Source: Pseudomonas viridiflava (lineage in GTDB: Bacteria; Pseudomonadota; Gammaproteobacteria; Pseudomonadales; Pseudomonadaceae). From it: 64,000 nucleotides of DNA. The DNA lies in assembly GCF_900602065.1 (NCBI RefSeq), contig NZ_UWFN01000043.1:62001-126000 (forward strand), read 5' to 3'. Below the pieces are notes generated by a model that saw only the letters and a program-made list of their open reading frames with translations, did no database searches and was not told the origin of the DNA. Made by a program: the position numbers and the translations under genes. Shown one piece after another: positions 26,369 through 34,111 of the stretch; position 1 is the first letter of the stretch; the number at the start of each line of letters is the position of its first letter.

Positions 26369-26731
26369 ATGGAACGTATTCCTATTCTGCAGATGGGTGC
26401 TTATCTGCTCGTCACTATTCAGGTCGACATGCACGATCAGCTTGCGCTGACCCTGCAGGACGACCTGTCCGAGCGCATCAGCAAAACCTCTGCACGGGGT
26501 GTCTTGATCGATATCTCCGCGCTGGACATCGTCGATTCTTTCGTCGGGCGCATGATCGGCACCATTTCCGGCTTGTCGCGGATCATGGATGCCGAGACCG
26601 TACTGGTGGGTATGCAACCTGCTGTGGCGATCACGCTGGTCGAACTGGGCATGACCTTACCGGGTGTGAGCACCGCGTTGAACGTGGAGCGCGGGATGAA
26701 ACTGCTACAAGAGCGAGTACACGCGCAATGA
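26369..26731 (+). CDS. rsbS: RsbS-type STAS antagonist, stressosome core
   Basis: The 120-residue single STAS domain closely follows B. subtilis RsbS: IPILQMGAYLLVTIQVDMHD at the start, ISALDIVDSFVGRMIG in the middle and GMQPAVAITLVELG near the end. S57 in DIVDSF matches the serine phosphorylated by RsbT (Ser59 in Bacillus). Together with RsbR it should build the large stressosome particle that holds RsbT inactive until stress. It is 4 bases after rsbR and overlaps rsbT by 4 bases (ATGA), so synthesis of the three is coupled. Confidence 0.93.
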   Translation: MERIPILQMGAYLLVTIQVDMHDQLALTLQDDLSERISKTSARGVLIDISALDIVDSFVGRMIGTISGLSRIMDAETVLVGMQPAVAITLVELGMTLPGVSTALNVERGMKLLQERVHAQ

Positions 26732-27132
26732 CCGTGCGTAGCAGCGGCACGCAACCTGTGCTGATCGAACAGGATGTCGTACTTGCGCGCCAGACCGCGC
26801 GCAAGCTGGCTCAGGAATGCGGCATGCGCTTGATCGATCTGACCAAGATGGTCACCGCCGTCAGTGAGTTGGCCCGTAACACCATGGTCTACGGTGGCGG
26901 CGGCGACATGGACTGGCAGATTATCGAAGATGGCCTGCGCACCGGTTTGCGGATTACCTTCCGCGACGAAGGCCCGGGCATCCCTGATCTGAAACTGGCA
27001 ATGACTGATGGCTGGACTTCCGGCAACGGCATGGGGCTTGGTTTGACGGGCGCAAAACGTCTGGTGGAAGAGTTTGAACTGGACACCGCGCCCGGTGCCG
27101 GTACCCGAATAACGATTACCCGATGGACTTGA
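26728..27132 (+). CDS. rsbT: RsbT-type serine/threonine kinase (GHKL)
   Basis: The 134-residue HATPase-type kinase has N-box VTAVSELARNTMVYGGGG (N51), G1 box DEGPGIPD (80-87) and G2 box NGMGLGLTGAKRL (~100-112), as in RsbT. In the family it phosphorylates RsbS and RsbR, then leaves the stressosome to activate a downstream partner. In Bacillus the partner is RsbU; no RsbU is encoded here, and the following genes (phosphatase, histidine kinase, hybrid kinase) are the likely output. It overlaps rsbS by 4 bases and the phosphatase gene by 10. Confidence 0.93.
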   Translation: MTVRSSGTQPVLIEQDVVLARQTARKLAQECGMRLIDLTKMVTAVSELARNTMVYGGGGDMDWQIIEDGLRTGLRITFRDEGPGIPDLKLAMTDGWTSGNGMGLGLTGAKRLVEEFELDTAPGAGTRITITRWT

Positions 27133-28139
27133 ATCTGCGCAGCACCCTGACGCAGGTTTTGTTGATCGAAGACAGCAGCCAGGTAGGGCACGCCAGACGA
27201 ACCGCTCAGCAATTGGCGCAAGCACTTGCGTTCGATGAGGTGGATGCCGGACGCGTCGCGTTGGTGGCCACGGAACTGGCCAGTAACATCCTCAAACATG
27301 CAGGTCGTGGTGAGTTACACCTGCGGGTGTTCGATTCGCCTGCGCTGTCGGGTCTCGAAATTATTGCCGTGGACCGCGGCCCGGGTTTTGACCTGCATGA
27401 CTGTCTGCGCGACGGTTTCTCGACCGGTGGCACGCAAGGTATCGGCCTGGGCGCAATGGAGCGCCAGGCTGACGTCTTTGATGTTCATGCCGATGCCCGT
27501 GGCGCAGTGGTTCTGACCCGGTTTTATCCCCGCAAAGACAAGGTCCGGGATCTGCGCGTCGGTATCAGCCAGCATTCGCTGCATGATGATCCGGCCTGCG
27601 GTGATGTCTGGTCGCTGGCGATAGACGGGCCGCGGATCAGCGTGTTGGTCATTGATGGTCTGGGTCATGGCGAGGACGCGGAAATCGCCGCCCGTGCGGG
27701 CGAGGTGGAGTTTCAGCGGCGGCCTTTCGATTCGGCCGAGCAGATTTTTGACGATATGCACCACGCCATGAAGGGCACGCGTGGCGGTGCGGCAGCAGTC
27801 GTTCAATTCGACGCTGGCAGCGGTGGGCTGCGTTCTGTGGGGATCGGCAATATCGGCGCAACCCTGATTGACGATGATAAAACCCGTGGGCTGGTATCGC
27901 ATCCGGGGATCGTCGGGCTGCAGTTCAGAAAGGCGCAGGCGTTCGAGCATTTGCAGGCGACAGGACAGTTGCTGGTGATGTTCAGCGACGGCCTGCAATC
28001 TCGTTGGAACCTGCGTGATTATCCGGGTCTGATCTATCGTCATCCTGCGATTATCGCTGCTGTGCTGCACCGCGATTATTGCCGCGGTCGCGATGACGTC
28101 ACCGTTTTGGCCATTACCCTGGAGGCGTTCAATGCCTGA
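27123..28139 (+). CDS. Fused HATPase + SpoIIE/PP2C-type phosphatase (RsbX-like)
   Basis: The 338-residue protein joins two domains. Residues ~1-135 are a second GHKL kinase-like domain (ELASNILKHAGRG with N55, DRGPGFD at 84-90, GIGLGAMERQ), similar to RsbT/RsbW. Residues ~140-338 are a PP2C/SpoIIE phosphatase with metal-binding aspartates in CGDVW (D161) and IDGLGHG (D178), plus a late GRDDVTVLA motif. In the family, RsbX removes phosphate from RsbS/RsbR and resets the stressosome. Having kinase and phosphatase in one chain means this protein could both set and reset phosphorylation. It overlaps rsbT by 10 bases and the next gene by 8. Confidence 0.88.
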   Translation: MDLNLRSTLTQVLLIEDSSQVGHARRTAQQLAQALAFDEVDAGRVALVATELASNILKHAGRGELHLRVFDSPALSGLEIIAVDRGPGFDLHDCLRDGFSTGGTQGIGLGAMERQADVFDVHADARGAVVLTRFYPRKDKVRDLRVGISQHSLHDDPACGDVWSLAIDGPRISVLVIDGLGHGEDAEIAARAGEVEFQRRPFDSAEQIFDDMHHAMKGTRGGAAAVVQFDAGSGGLRSVGIGNIGATLIDDDKTRGLVSHPGIVGLQFRKAQAFEHLQATGQLLVMFSDGLQSRWNLRDYPGLIYRHPAIIAAVLHRDYCRGRDDVTVLAITLEAFNA

Positions 28140-28998
28140 TTCGACTGTTACCGATCAGTCCCTTGAGCTGCAGCAACTGCGCGCGGAGGCGGAGGCCTTG
28201 CGTGCCGAGCTTGAAGAAACCAATCAGGGTGTGCTGGCACTGTACGCCGAGTTGGACAATCAGGCTGATGAACTGCGTCAGGCCTCTGATTTGAAGAGCC
28301 GCTTCCTTTCGTACATGAGTCATGAGTTCCGTACCCCCTTGGGCTCGATCCTGAGTATTACCAGTTTGCTCAAGGACGAAATCGACGGGCCGCTGAGTGA
28401 AGAGCAGCACAAACAAGTCGGATTCGTCAGTGGTGCGGCGCGCGAGCTGAGCGATATGGTCGATGACTTGCTGGACCTGGCCAAGATTGAAGCCGGGCGC
28501 ATCTCTATCTCCCCAGCCTGGTTTGACATGTTCGACTTGTTCTCGGCGTTGCGCGGGATGTTCCGACCTATTGTAAATGCCTCTTCCGTTGACCTCATTT
28601 TCGAAGAACCGGTGGGCTTGCCGCGCCTGTACACCGACGACAAAAAGCTTGCGCAGATCCTGCGCAACTTCATTTCCAACTCCCTCAAGTTTACTCAGCG
28701 TGGCGAGGTGCGGGTGTCCGCCCGCCTGGAAAGCGAGAACGAAATACGCTTCGCGGTAAGTGATACCGGTGTAGGCATCCCTCAGGAAATGCATGGCGCG
28801 CTTTTCGAAGACTTCTCCCAGATCGATTCGCCTTTGCAGAAACGGCTTCGTGGTACGGGCCTGGGCTTGTCGCTGTGCAAACGTTTCGCAGAGTTGCTTG
28901 GCGGGCGGGTAGGGCTTGAGAGCGAGCCGGGCCTGGGGTCGACATTCTTCGTCATCATTCCGCTGGCCATTGCTGCAGGGCACCCCGATGAAGCGTGA
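28132..28998 (+). CDS. Cytoplasmic sensor histidine kinase (coiled coil + HisKA + HATPase)
   Basis: The 288-residue kinase starts at ATG 28132 behind GGAGG. It has no membrane segment. An N-terminal coiled coil (~8-55, LELQQLRAEAEALRAELEE) leads into HisKA with acceptor H64 (SYMSHEFRTPLGSI). The HATPase follows with N-box ILRNFISNSLKFT, DTGVGIP, FSQIDSP and GTGLGLSLCKRFAE. The lack of its own sensory domain suggests that it takes its input through the coiled coil, for instance from RsbT or the phosphatase. It overlaps the phosphatase gene by 8 bases and the hybrid-kinase gene by 11. Confidence 0.9.
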   Translation: MPDSTVTDQSLELQQLRAEAEALRAELEETNQGVLALYAELDNQADELRQASDLKSRFLSYMSHEFRTPLGSILSITSLLKDEIDGPLSEEQHKQVGFVSGAARELSDMVDDLLDLAKIEAGRISISPAWFDMFDLFSALRGMFRPIVNASSVDLIFEEPVGLPRLYTDDKKLAQILRNFISNSLKFTQRGEVRVSARLESENEIRFAVSDTGVGIPQEMHGALFEDFSQIDSPLQKRLRGTGLGLSLCKRFAELLGGRVGLESEPGLGSTFFVIIPLAIAAGHPDEA

Positions 28999-30943
28999 GC
29001 TGCGGTTACTGATCGTCGATGACAACGCGGCCACACGTTACGCGTTGCGTCGGCGCATGGAGCGCCACGACTTTATCGTCTCGGAGGCCGGCACGGGTAC
29101 CGAAGGGCTGGAGCAGATCGCTGCGCAGGTGCCCGATGCGCTGATTCTTGATGTAAACCTGCCGGATATGAGTGGCTTCGACATCGTTCGTTTGTTGCGT
29201 GCGGAGCCGCGTACCGCGTTGCTGCCGGTAGTGCATGTGTCTGCTGCGTCCATTCAGACCGCGGACATTGTTACCGGGCTAGAGGCGGGCGCTGATGCCT
29301 ATCTGGTGCACCCGGTAGACCCGGATGTGCTGTTGGCTACATTGCGCACCTTGCTGCGGGTAAGAGACACCGAATACGCCTTGCGCGAAAGTGAGGCGCG
29401 TTTCCGGGAAATCTTCGTCAACATCTCTGCGCCCATTGCCGTTATGGACGCGCAGCTCAAGGTTCATGAGTGCAACCACGCCTTCGCACTGCTGATTCAG
29501 CAAAGCGTCGCTCAGCAAACAATGCTCGGCTCCCTGGCTGACGGCCAGGATGAGATTATTCAGGAACTGCGCGCCGGCTTGCTGGCGGGCGAACGCTGGC
29601 AAGGCACACTGCGCATGCTGGTCAGAGGCGAACTGCGTGAGACCGAGTGGCAGATATCGCCTTATCGCACGCCGCAGTTGAGCCTGGTGTTCATCGAGGA
29701 CGTGACAGAGCACCGGCAGCGTGAGCAGTCACACCTCAAGCAACTCGACAACGTCAACACCCGGCTTGCCCACGAGGTGGCCGAACGGGCGCGCACTGAG
29801 GCGCAGTTGCTTCAGGCGCAAAAAATGGATGCGATTGGCAAGCTGACCGGCGGCATCGCCCACGACTTCAACAATTTGCTGACCGGAATCATTACCGGGA
29901 TCGAGTTGATCAAGAAGCGTACTCAGGAAAACCGTCCCGAGAAAATCATGCGCTACGCCGAAGCAGCGCTGGCTTCGGCCTCAAGCGCTGCTGCGTTGAC
30001 CCACCGCCTGCTGGCGTTTGCCCGTCAGCAACCGCTGGACGCCCGGCCGATCGATATCAACCAACACATTCGATCACTGGAAGACTTGCTGCGGCGCACC
30101 ATCGGCAAACGCATCGCGCTGACGCTGGACCTTACTTCTCAGTCGGCCATCGCGCTGGTGGATTCCAGCCAGCTGGAAAGTGCTTTGCTGAACCTGGTCA
30201 TCAATGCCCGCGACGCATTGCCTAAGGGCGGCACGATCCGTGTGACCACTTTCGCTGCACATTCCAAGGGTGACGCCAGGCTGGCGGACGGTCCGTACCT
30301 CGCGCTATCCGTTAAAGACGACGGGGTTGGTATCGAACACAGCGTCATCGATAAAGTATTCGACCCATTCTTCACCACCAAACCTATTGGTGAAGGCACG
30401 GGGCTGGGGCTCTCGACGATTTACGGGTTTGCCCGGCAGTCGCGGGGCGATGTAGTGATCCGTAGCGTTGCAGGTCATGGAACGGAAGTCACCCTGATGC
30501 TGCCTGCCGGAATCGACTCTGTGCCGGTCGAGCTGCCACCCGCTGCCGCGCCACGAGAGGGCGCGGGGCAACACATCCTCATCGTGGAAGACACTGCTTC
30601 GGTGCGAATGTTCGTCAACGAGTTATTGATCGATACAGGTTACCGCTGCACCCAGGCATCGGACGTTGCTACGGCGCTCTCGATACTGGAAAACGATCCA
30701 TCGATAGACCTGCTGCTCACAGATGTCGGTTTGCCACATATGAACGGCCGCGAGTTGGCAGATCGGGCCAGAGCCTGGCGACCTTGCCTGCCGGTGTTGT
30801 TCATGACCGGGTACGCAGAGAATGCCGTGAACCGGCAGAGCTTTCTGGGGCAGGGCATGGACATGATCATCAAACCCTTCAAGCTAGGTGCATTGCTCGA
30901 GAAAGTCGACTTGATGCTTGAGACAAATCCCCGCGAAGCCTGA
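28988..30943 (+). CDS. Hybrid two-component protein REC-PAS-HisKA-HATPase-REC
   Basis: The 651-residue protein starts at ATG 28988, overlapping the previous gene by 11 bases. REC1 (~5-120) has D11-D12 and acceptor D55, but the usual KP lysine is histidine (YLVHPVDPD). A PAS domain (~135-260) is followed by HisKA with H292 in GGIAHDFNNLLTGI and a HATPase (LVINARDALPKGG, DDGVGIEHS, GEGTGLGLST). The C-terminal REC has acceptor D579 (LLTDVGLPHMNG) and a normal IIKPFK lysine. REC1 would receive phosphate from the upstream kinase. No DNA-binding or GGDEF domain is present, so the final output partner lies elsewhere. Confidence 0.9.
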   Translation: MKRELRLLIVDDNAATRYALRRRMERHDFIVSEAGTGTEGLEQIAAQVPDALILDVNLPDMSGFDIVRLLRAEPRTALLPVVHVSAASIQTADIVTGLEAGADAYLVHPVDPDVLLATLRTLLRVRDTEYALRESEARFREIFVNISAPIAVMDAQLKVHECNHAFALLIQQSVAQQTMLGSLADGQDEIIQELRAGLLAGERWQGTLRMLVRGELRETEWQISPYRTPQLSLVFIEDVTEHRQREQSHLKQLDNVNTRLAHEVAERARTEAQLLQAQKMDAIGKLTGGIAHDFNNLLTGIITGIELIKKRTQENRPEKIMRYAEAALASASSAAALTHRLLAFARQQPLDARPIDINQHIRSLEDLLRRTIGKRIALTLDLTSQSAIALVDSSQLESALLNLVINARDALPKGGTIRVTTFAAHSKGDARLADGPYLALSVKDDGVGIEHSVIDKVFDPFFTTKPIGEGTGLGLSTIYGFARQSRGDVVIRSVAGHGTEVTLMLPAGIDSVPVELPPAAAPREGAGQHILIVEDTASVRMFVNELLIDTGYRCTQASDVATALSILENDPSIDLLLTDVGLPHMNGRELADRARAWRPCLPVLFMTGYAENAVNRQSFLGQGMDMIIKPFKLGALLEKVDLMLETNPREA

Positions 30944-31456
30944 CAGACCGCCACGTTTCGGTGACCGGTCGGTCAGAATCAGAAATATGTAGTGCTCCAA
31001 AATAATCACTACATAACCATTGACGCATGCCGTTTCGACTTGCATTATGCAGTTGTCTCCCTGATCGGGAGTACTGGAAAGGGTGTTCTTGACATGCACG
31101 ACGAGCCGTCGTGATGTTCCCGGATGTGTGCTGCCCACAAGGCAGATTGATGAAGCTGACCTGGCATGAGCGTTATTTGACGTGAAGGTGCTGGCGATAC
31201 GTCCTCATGAGGCTTGTGGTTGACTGCTGTCAGAGTCGCTGTTGGTCTCGGATATTCGCTAACTCTCTTCTCGTTGTGACGCTGCCTTGTAGCAGCTTTT
31301 CATCAAGGCTACATACATCTAGTCAAGGGCCGATCTGCAGGTGTATGAACGGACGTCGTGTTTCGTTTATCTGCAGCGACATGAACCCATTGGCCGATTT
31401 GATGATGTGTTTGAGCTGACTAATTAATCAGATGACGAGCGGTCAAGGAGTTACAC
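30940..31456. other. Gene-free stretch after the stressosome operon
   Basis: It starts with an imperfect hairpin CTGACAGACCG / CGGTCGGTCAG (30940-30950 and 30966-30976, 10 of 11 pairs) at the hybrid-kinase stop codon, without a T run. The next ~480 bases show no convincing gene: short frames at 30884-31138 and 31207-31419 lack ribosome sites and recognisable sequence. The right end should contain the promoter for the small gene at 31457. Confidence 0.45.
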
Positions 31457-31786
31457 ATGAACTTGAATAACCAACCAACGATTGATGAACTTTCCGAGCT
31501 GTTTGCTGCGCGTAAAGACAGCCTCGATAACCATATATTGTGGGTGTGTGAAGAAGGCGAGGTGCGCATTGACCCTCTTGCGTCAGGCGTGCCTGAAGAA
31601 GAGTTTGTTAATCGCCACCCGAACATGCGCGCCCGGTTGTCGATGTACCGTCGTGGTCACGGCTGGGTGGGCAAGAAGGCTGCGGCCGACAAGCAGTTCA
31701 TGAGCGATGTCCTGCAAACGCTGCGCGATGCGTGGGGGCAGGCTGATCGTCAGCCAGGCGTTCGGGTTGCAGAAGGCTCGTATTGA
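31457..31786 (+). CDS. Conserved-looking hypothetical protein, 109 residues
   Basis: A clear AAGGAG lies 9 bases before the ATG, and codon use is like that of neighbouring real genes. The product is soluble and hydrophilic with no signal peptide. It starts MNLNNQPTIDELSELFAARK and carries HILWVCEEGEVRIDPL, a segment reminiscent of small stress-related or redox-responsive proteins, but no family is recognised with certainty. It stands alone between a long gene-free stretch and a repeat-containing spacer. The long upstream spacer and strong ribosome site suggest separate, possibly high expression. Confidence 0.7.
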   Translation: MNLNNQPTIDELSELFAARKDSLDNHILWVCEEGEVRIDPLASGVPEEEFVNRHPNMRARLSMYRRGHGWVGKKAAADKQFMSDVLQTLRDAWGQADRQPGVRVAEGSY

Positions 31787-31804
31787 TGTGAACTCGCGGC
31801 CATT

Positions 31805-31902
31805 TTCAGTGGGAGCGAATTCATTCGCGAAGACGGCCGGGACAACGATAGATATGCAGTGACTATACGGTCCGTTTCGCGAATGAGTTAGCTCCCACTG
31901 AA
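31805..31902. repeat. REP-like inverted repeat, GGGAGCGAATTCATTCGCGAA type
   Basis: Arms of 27 bases (31805-31831 and 31876-31902) pair with two mismatches. It is a different family from the AGCTTGCTCGCGA and GCTGCCGAAGGCTGCGA repeats and is found only once in the window. It starts 19 bases after the stop of the small gene at 31457-31786. Confidence 0.8.
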
Positions 31903-31980
31903 GGGCAGGTGTATCCACTAGTGGTTATTCTATTTTAAGAGCACTCATAAGAAGTGCGAACCGGTAAGTTGTTTTAATGT

Positions 31981-32014
31981 GCCCTCCGAGCATGCTCAGA
32001 GGGCATTTTGTTTT
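31981..32014 (+). terminator. Probable intrinsic terminator
   Basis: The palindrome GCCCTCCGAGCATGCTCAGAGGGC (31981-32004), a stem of about 10 pairs with one mismatch, is followed by ATTTTGTTTTGG. It lies about 195 bases past the small gene, before the LysR gene at 32190, and the stretch 31903-32189 otherwise holds no gene. Confidence 0.6.
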
Positions 32015-32189
32015 GGATGAATGCGGCACTGGAACAGTAAGTTTTCCGCCAGAATGCGTCCGTGCAACCGCTAGCCTCTATTACCGCCAAGTAGGCGGGT
32101 TGTGTTCGATAGGTTAGGCTTGGCCGCTTCCCGGTGTGGGTTAGCGTCGGGCGGTATCTGATCTTCATCGTTCATAACAAGGCGTGTGT

Positions 32190-33140
32190 ATGGATTTGCG
32201 GCAACTGGAAGCGTTCGCGGCGGTCATGTCGGCTGGCAGTGTTACAGCAGCAGGCAAAATGCTCGGTCGTTCACAACCCTCGGTGACCCGGGTCATTCAG
32301 GAGCTTGAGCAGGAGCTCGGTTTTGCGCTTTTCGAGCGCAGCGGACCCAAGGTCACGCCTACCCAGAAGGCTTTCATGATGTACGCCGAGGTAGAAAGTG
32401 CCCTGTTGGGCATACGCAATATCCGCCAGCGTGCCCAGCATATTGCTCAGGACGAGAACCGTCAGATCAAGCTGGTGGCAATTCCGGCGCTGGCTGCGGG
32501 CTTGCTTCCGCTGGCCTTGTCCCGGTTGCCACAGGCGCTGCAGCCGCAGCATATCCAGTTGCACAGCATGTCTCCGGAAAATGTAGTCCAGGCGGTACTT
32601 TCCAAGACCATGGATCTGGGGGCGGTGAGCTTGCCGCTTGAGCATCGTGGTCTGGACATCCACTGGATCGGAGAGTCGCCGTGTGTGGCTGTTCTGCCAG
32701 CTGATTCGGAGTTGGCTCATTACGATGTGCTGCCTATGGATGTTCTGGCTGCGCATCCATTGATCACCATGTCTAATCCGTTTCGTTTCCGGCGTCGCAT
32801 CGACAAGGCGTTTCAGGACGCGGGCGGCAAGACGCCACATATGCTCGACACGAATACTTCCCTGGTTGCGATGCAGATGGCCCGCGTCGGGTTGGGGGTT
32901 GCACTGGTGGATCCGTTCACGGCGTTGGGTGTGCCTGTCAGCGGTGTAGTGGTGCGGCCGATCGAGTGCAATATTCCGTTTTTCTTTGGTTTGATATCTG
33001 CTTTTGCCAGTCCGCTTTCTGATGTGTCGGTGGCGCTGGTGGATGAACTCGCCAGGTCGGCTCAGGCGCTGTTGCCGAGTATGGTGATGCACGAGGCTGG
33101 GGAGCATGATGCTTTGCTGCAGAGCATCTATGCGGGGTAG
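32190..33140 (+). CDS. LysR-family transcriptional regulator
   Basis: The 316-residue LTTR starts at ATG 32190 (MDLRQLEAFAAVMSAGSVTA) with AAGG upstream. The HTH (~1-60) reads AGKMLGRSQPSVTRVIQELE. The sensing domain (LVAIPALAAGLLPLALSRLP, then VSLPLEHRGLDIHWIGES) resembles LTTRs for opine or amino-acid catabolism (OccR/NocR-like), but the inducer is not certain. No divergent partner is present: the next genes (SDR + GH15) lie 170 bases downstream on the same strand and are possible but unproven targets. Confidence 0.88.
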   Translation: MDLRQLEAFAAVMSAGSVTAAGKMLGRSQPSVTRVIQELEQELGFALFERSGPKVTPTQKAFMMYAEVESALLGIRNIRQRAQHIAQDENRQIKLVAIPALAAGLLPLALSRLPQALQPQHIQLHSMSPENVVQAVLSKTMDLGAVSLPLEHRGLDIHWIGESPCVAVLPADSELAHYDVLPMDVLAAHPLITMSNPFRFRRRIDKAFQDAGGKTPHMLDTNTSLVAMQMARVGLGVALVDPFTALGVPVSGVVVRPIECNIPFFFGLISAFASPLSDVSVALVDELARSAQALLPSMVMHEAGEHDALLQSIYAG

Positions 33141-33310
33141 GGCTTTAGTCTGATGAATTGGCGTACGTGTCCATTACCGAAGCAACGGACAGGTTCACCC
33201 GCGCAGCCCTCACAGAAACAGCTCTTTACAACTGCACACCCATTACCGCACTGAACTTCGACAGAACCCTGTCGGTCAGCTTTACATGCTGACCTAGAGG
33301 GCTCGAATCC

Positions 33311-34111
33311 ATGCATATCTCACTGGAACACCAAGTCGCATTGGTTACAGGGGCCAGCTCCGGCCTCGGCGCAGGGGCTGCAAAAGCATTGGCAGCGGCG
33401 GGGGCTGCAGTCGTCATCAACTACAACTCCCAGGCCGAACCTGCCGAAAAACTGGCCGAGCAAATCATCGCCTCAGGCGGCAGGGCGGTCGCGATCGGGG
33501 CCGACGTGTCCAAGGAAGAAGAAGTCGAGCACCTGTTCGTCAAGACACTCGAACACTTTGGTCATCTGGACATTCTTGTGGCCAATTCAGGGCTGCAAAA
33601 AGATGCCTCTATCGTCGACATGAGCCTCGCCGACTGGAACAAGGTCATCGACGTCAACCTGACCGGACAATTCCTTTGTGCACGTTCCGCGCTGCGTCAG
33701 TTCATTCGCCAAGGTATGCGTCCTGACATCTCACGGGCCATGGGCAAGATCATTCACATGAGCTCCGTGCACCAATTGATCCCTTGGGCGGGACATGCCA
33801 ATTACGCCGCGTCCAAAGGGGGTATCGACCTGCTGATGCGCAGCATTGCTCAGGAAATGGGCGAGCAGCGCATCCGCGTCAACAGCATTGCGCCGGGCGC
33901 GATTCGTACGGCAATCAACGAAGAGGCCATGGCGGGCGACAAAGAGGCTGAACTCTTGAAACTGATCCCTTACGGTCGGGTCGGCGATGCCGAGGATGTG
34001 GCCAATGCAGTGGTATGGCTGGCCTCGGACTTGTCCGATTATGTACACGGCACCACGCTGTTTATTGACGGCGGCATGAGCCTCTATCCGGAGTTTCGAG
34101 ACAATGGCTGA
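33311..34111 (+). CDS. Glucose 1-dehydrogenase-like short-chain dehydrogenase
   Basis: The 266-residue classical SDR has the nucleotide-binding motif TGASSGLG (13-20), the structural motif LVANSGL, and the catalytic pair Y165/K169 in NYAASKGG with the serine in HMSSVHQ. The C-terminal block IRVNSIAPGAIRT and FIDGGMSLYPEF resemble bacillary-type glucose 1-dehydrogenases that oxidise glucose to gluconolactone with NAD(P). A short hairpin GGTCAGC/GCTGACC (33274-33294) precedes the GAGGG ribosome site. It overlaps the GH15 gene by 8 bases, so the pair may release and oxidise glucose. Confidence 0.9.
   Translation: MHISLEHQVALVTGASSGLGAGAAKALAAAGAAVVINYNSQAEPAEKLAEQIIASGGRAVAIGADVSKEEEVEHLFVKTLEHFGHLDILVANSGLQKDASIVDMSLADWNKVIDVNLTGQFLCARSALRQFIRQGMRPDISRAMGKIIHMSSVHQLIPWAGHANYAASKGGIDLLMRSIAQEMGEQRIRVNSIAPGAIRTAINEEAMAGDKEAELLKLIPYGRVGDAEDVANAVVWLASDLSDYVHGTTLFIDGGMSLYPEFRDNG

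Noticed and set aside
31207..31419. 70-residue frame in the gap after the stressosome operon
   Set aside because: No ribosome site, cysteine- and serine-rich composition unlike the genes around it, no recognisable domain.
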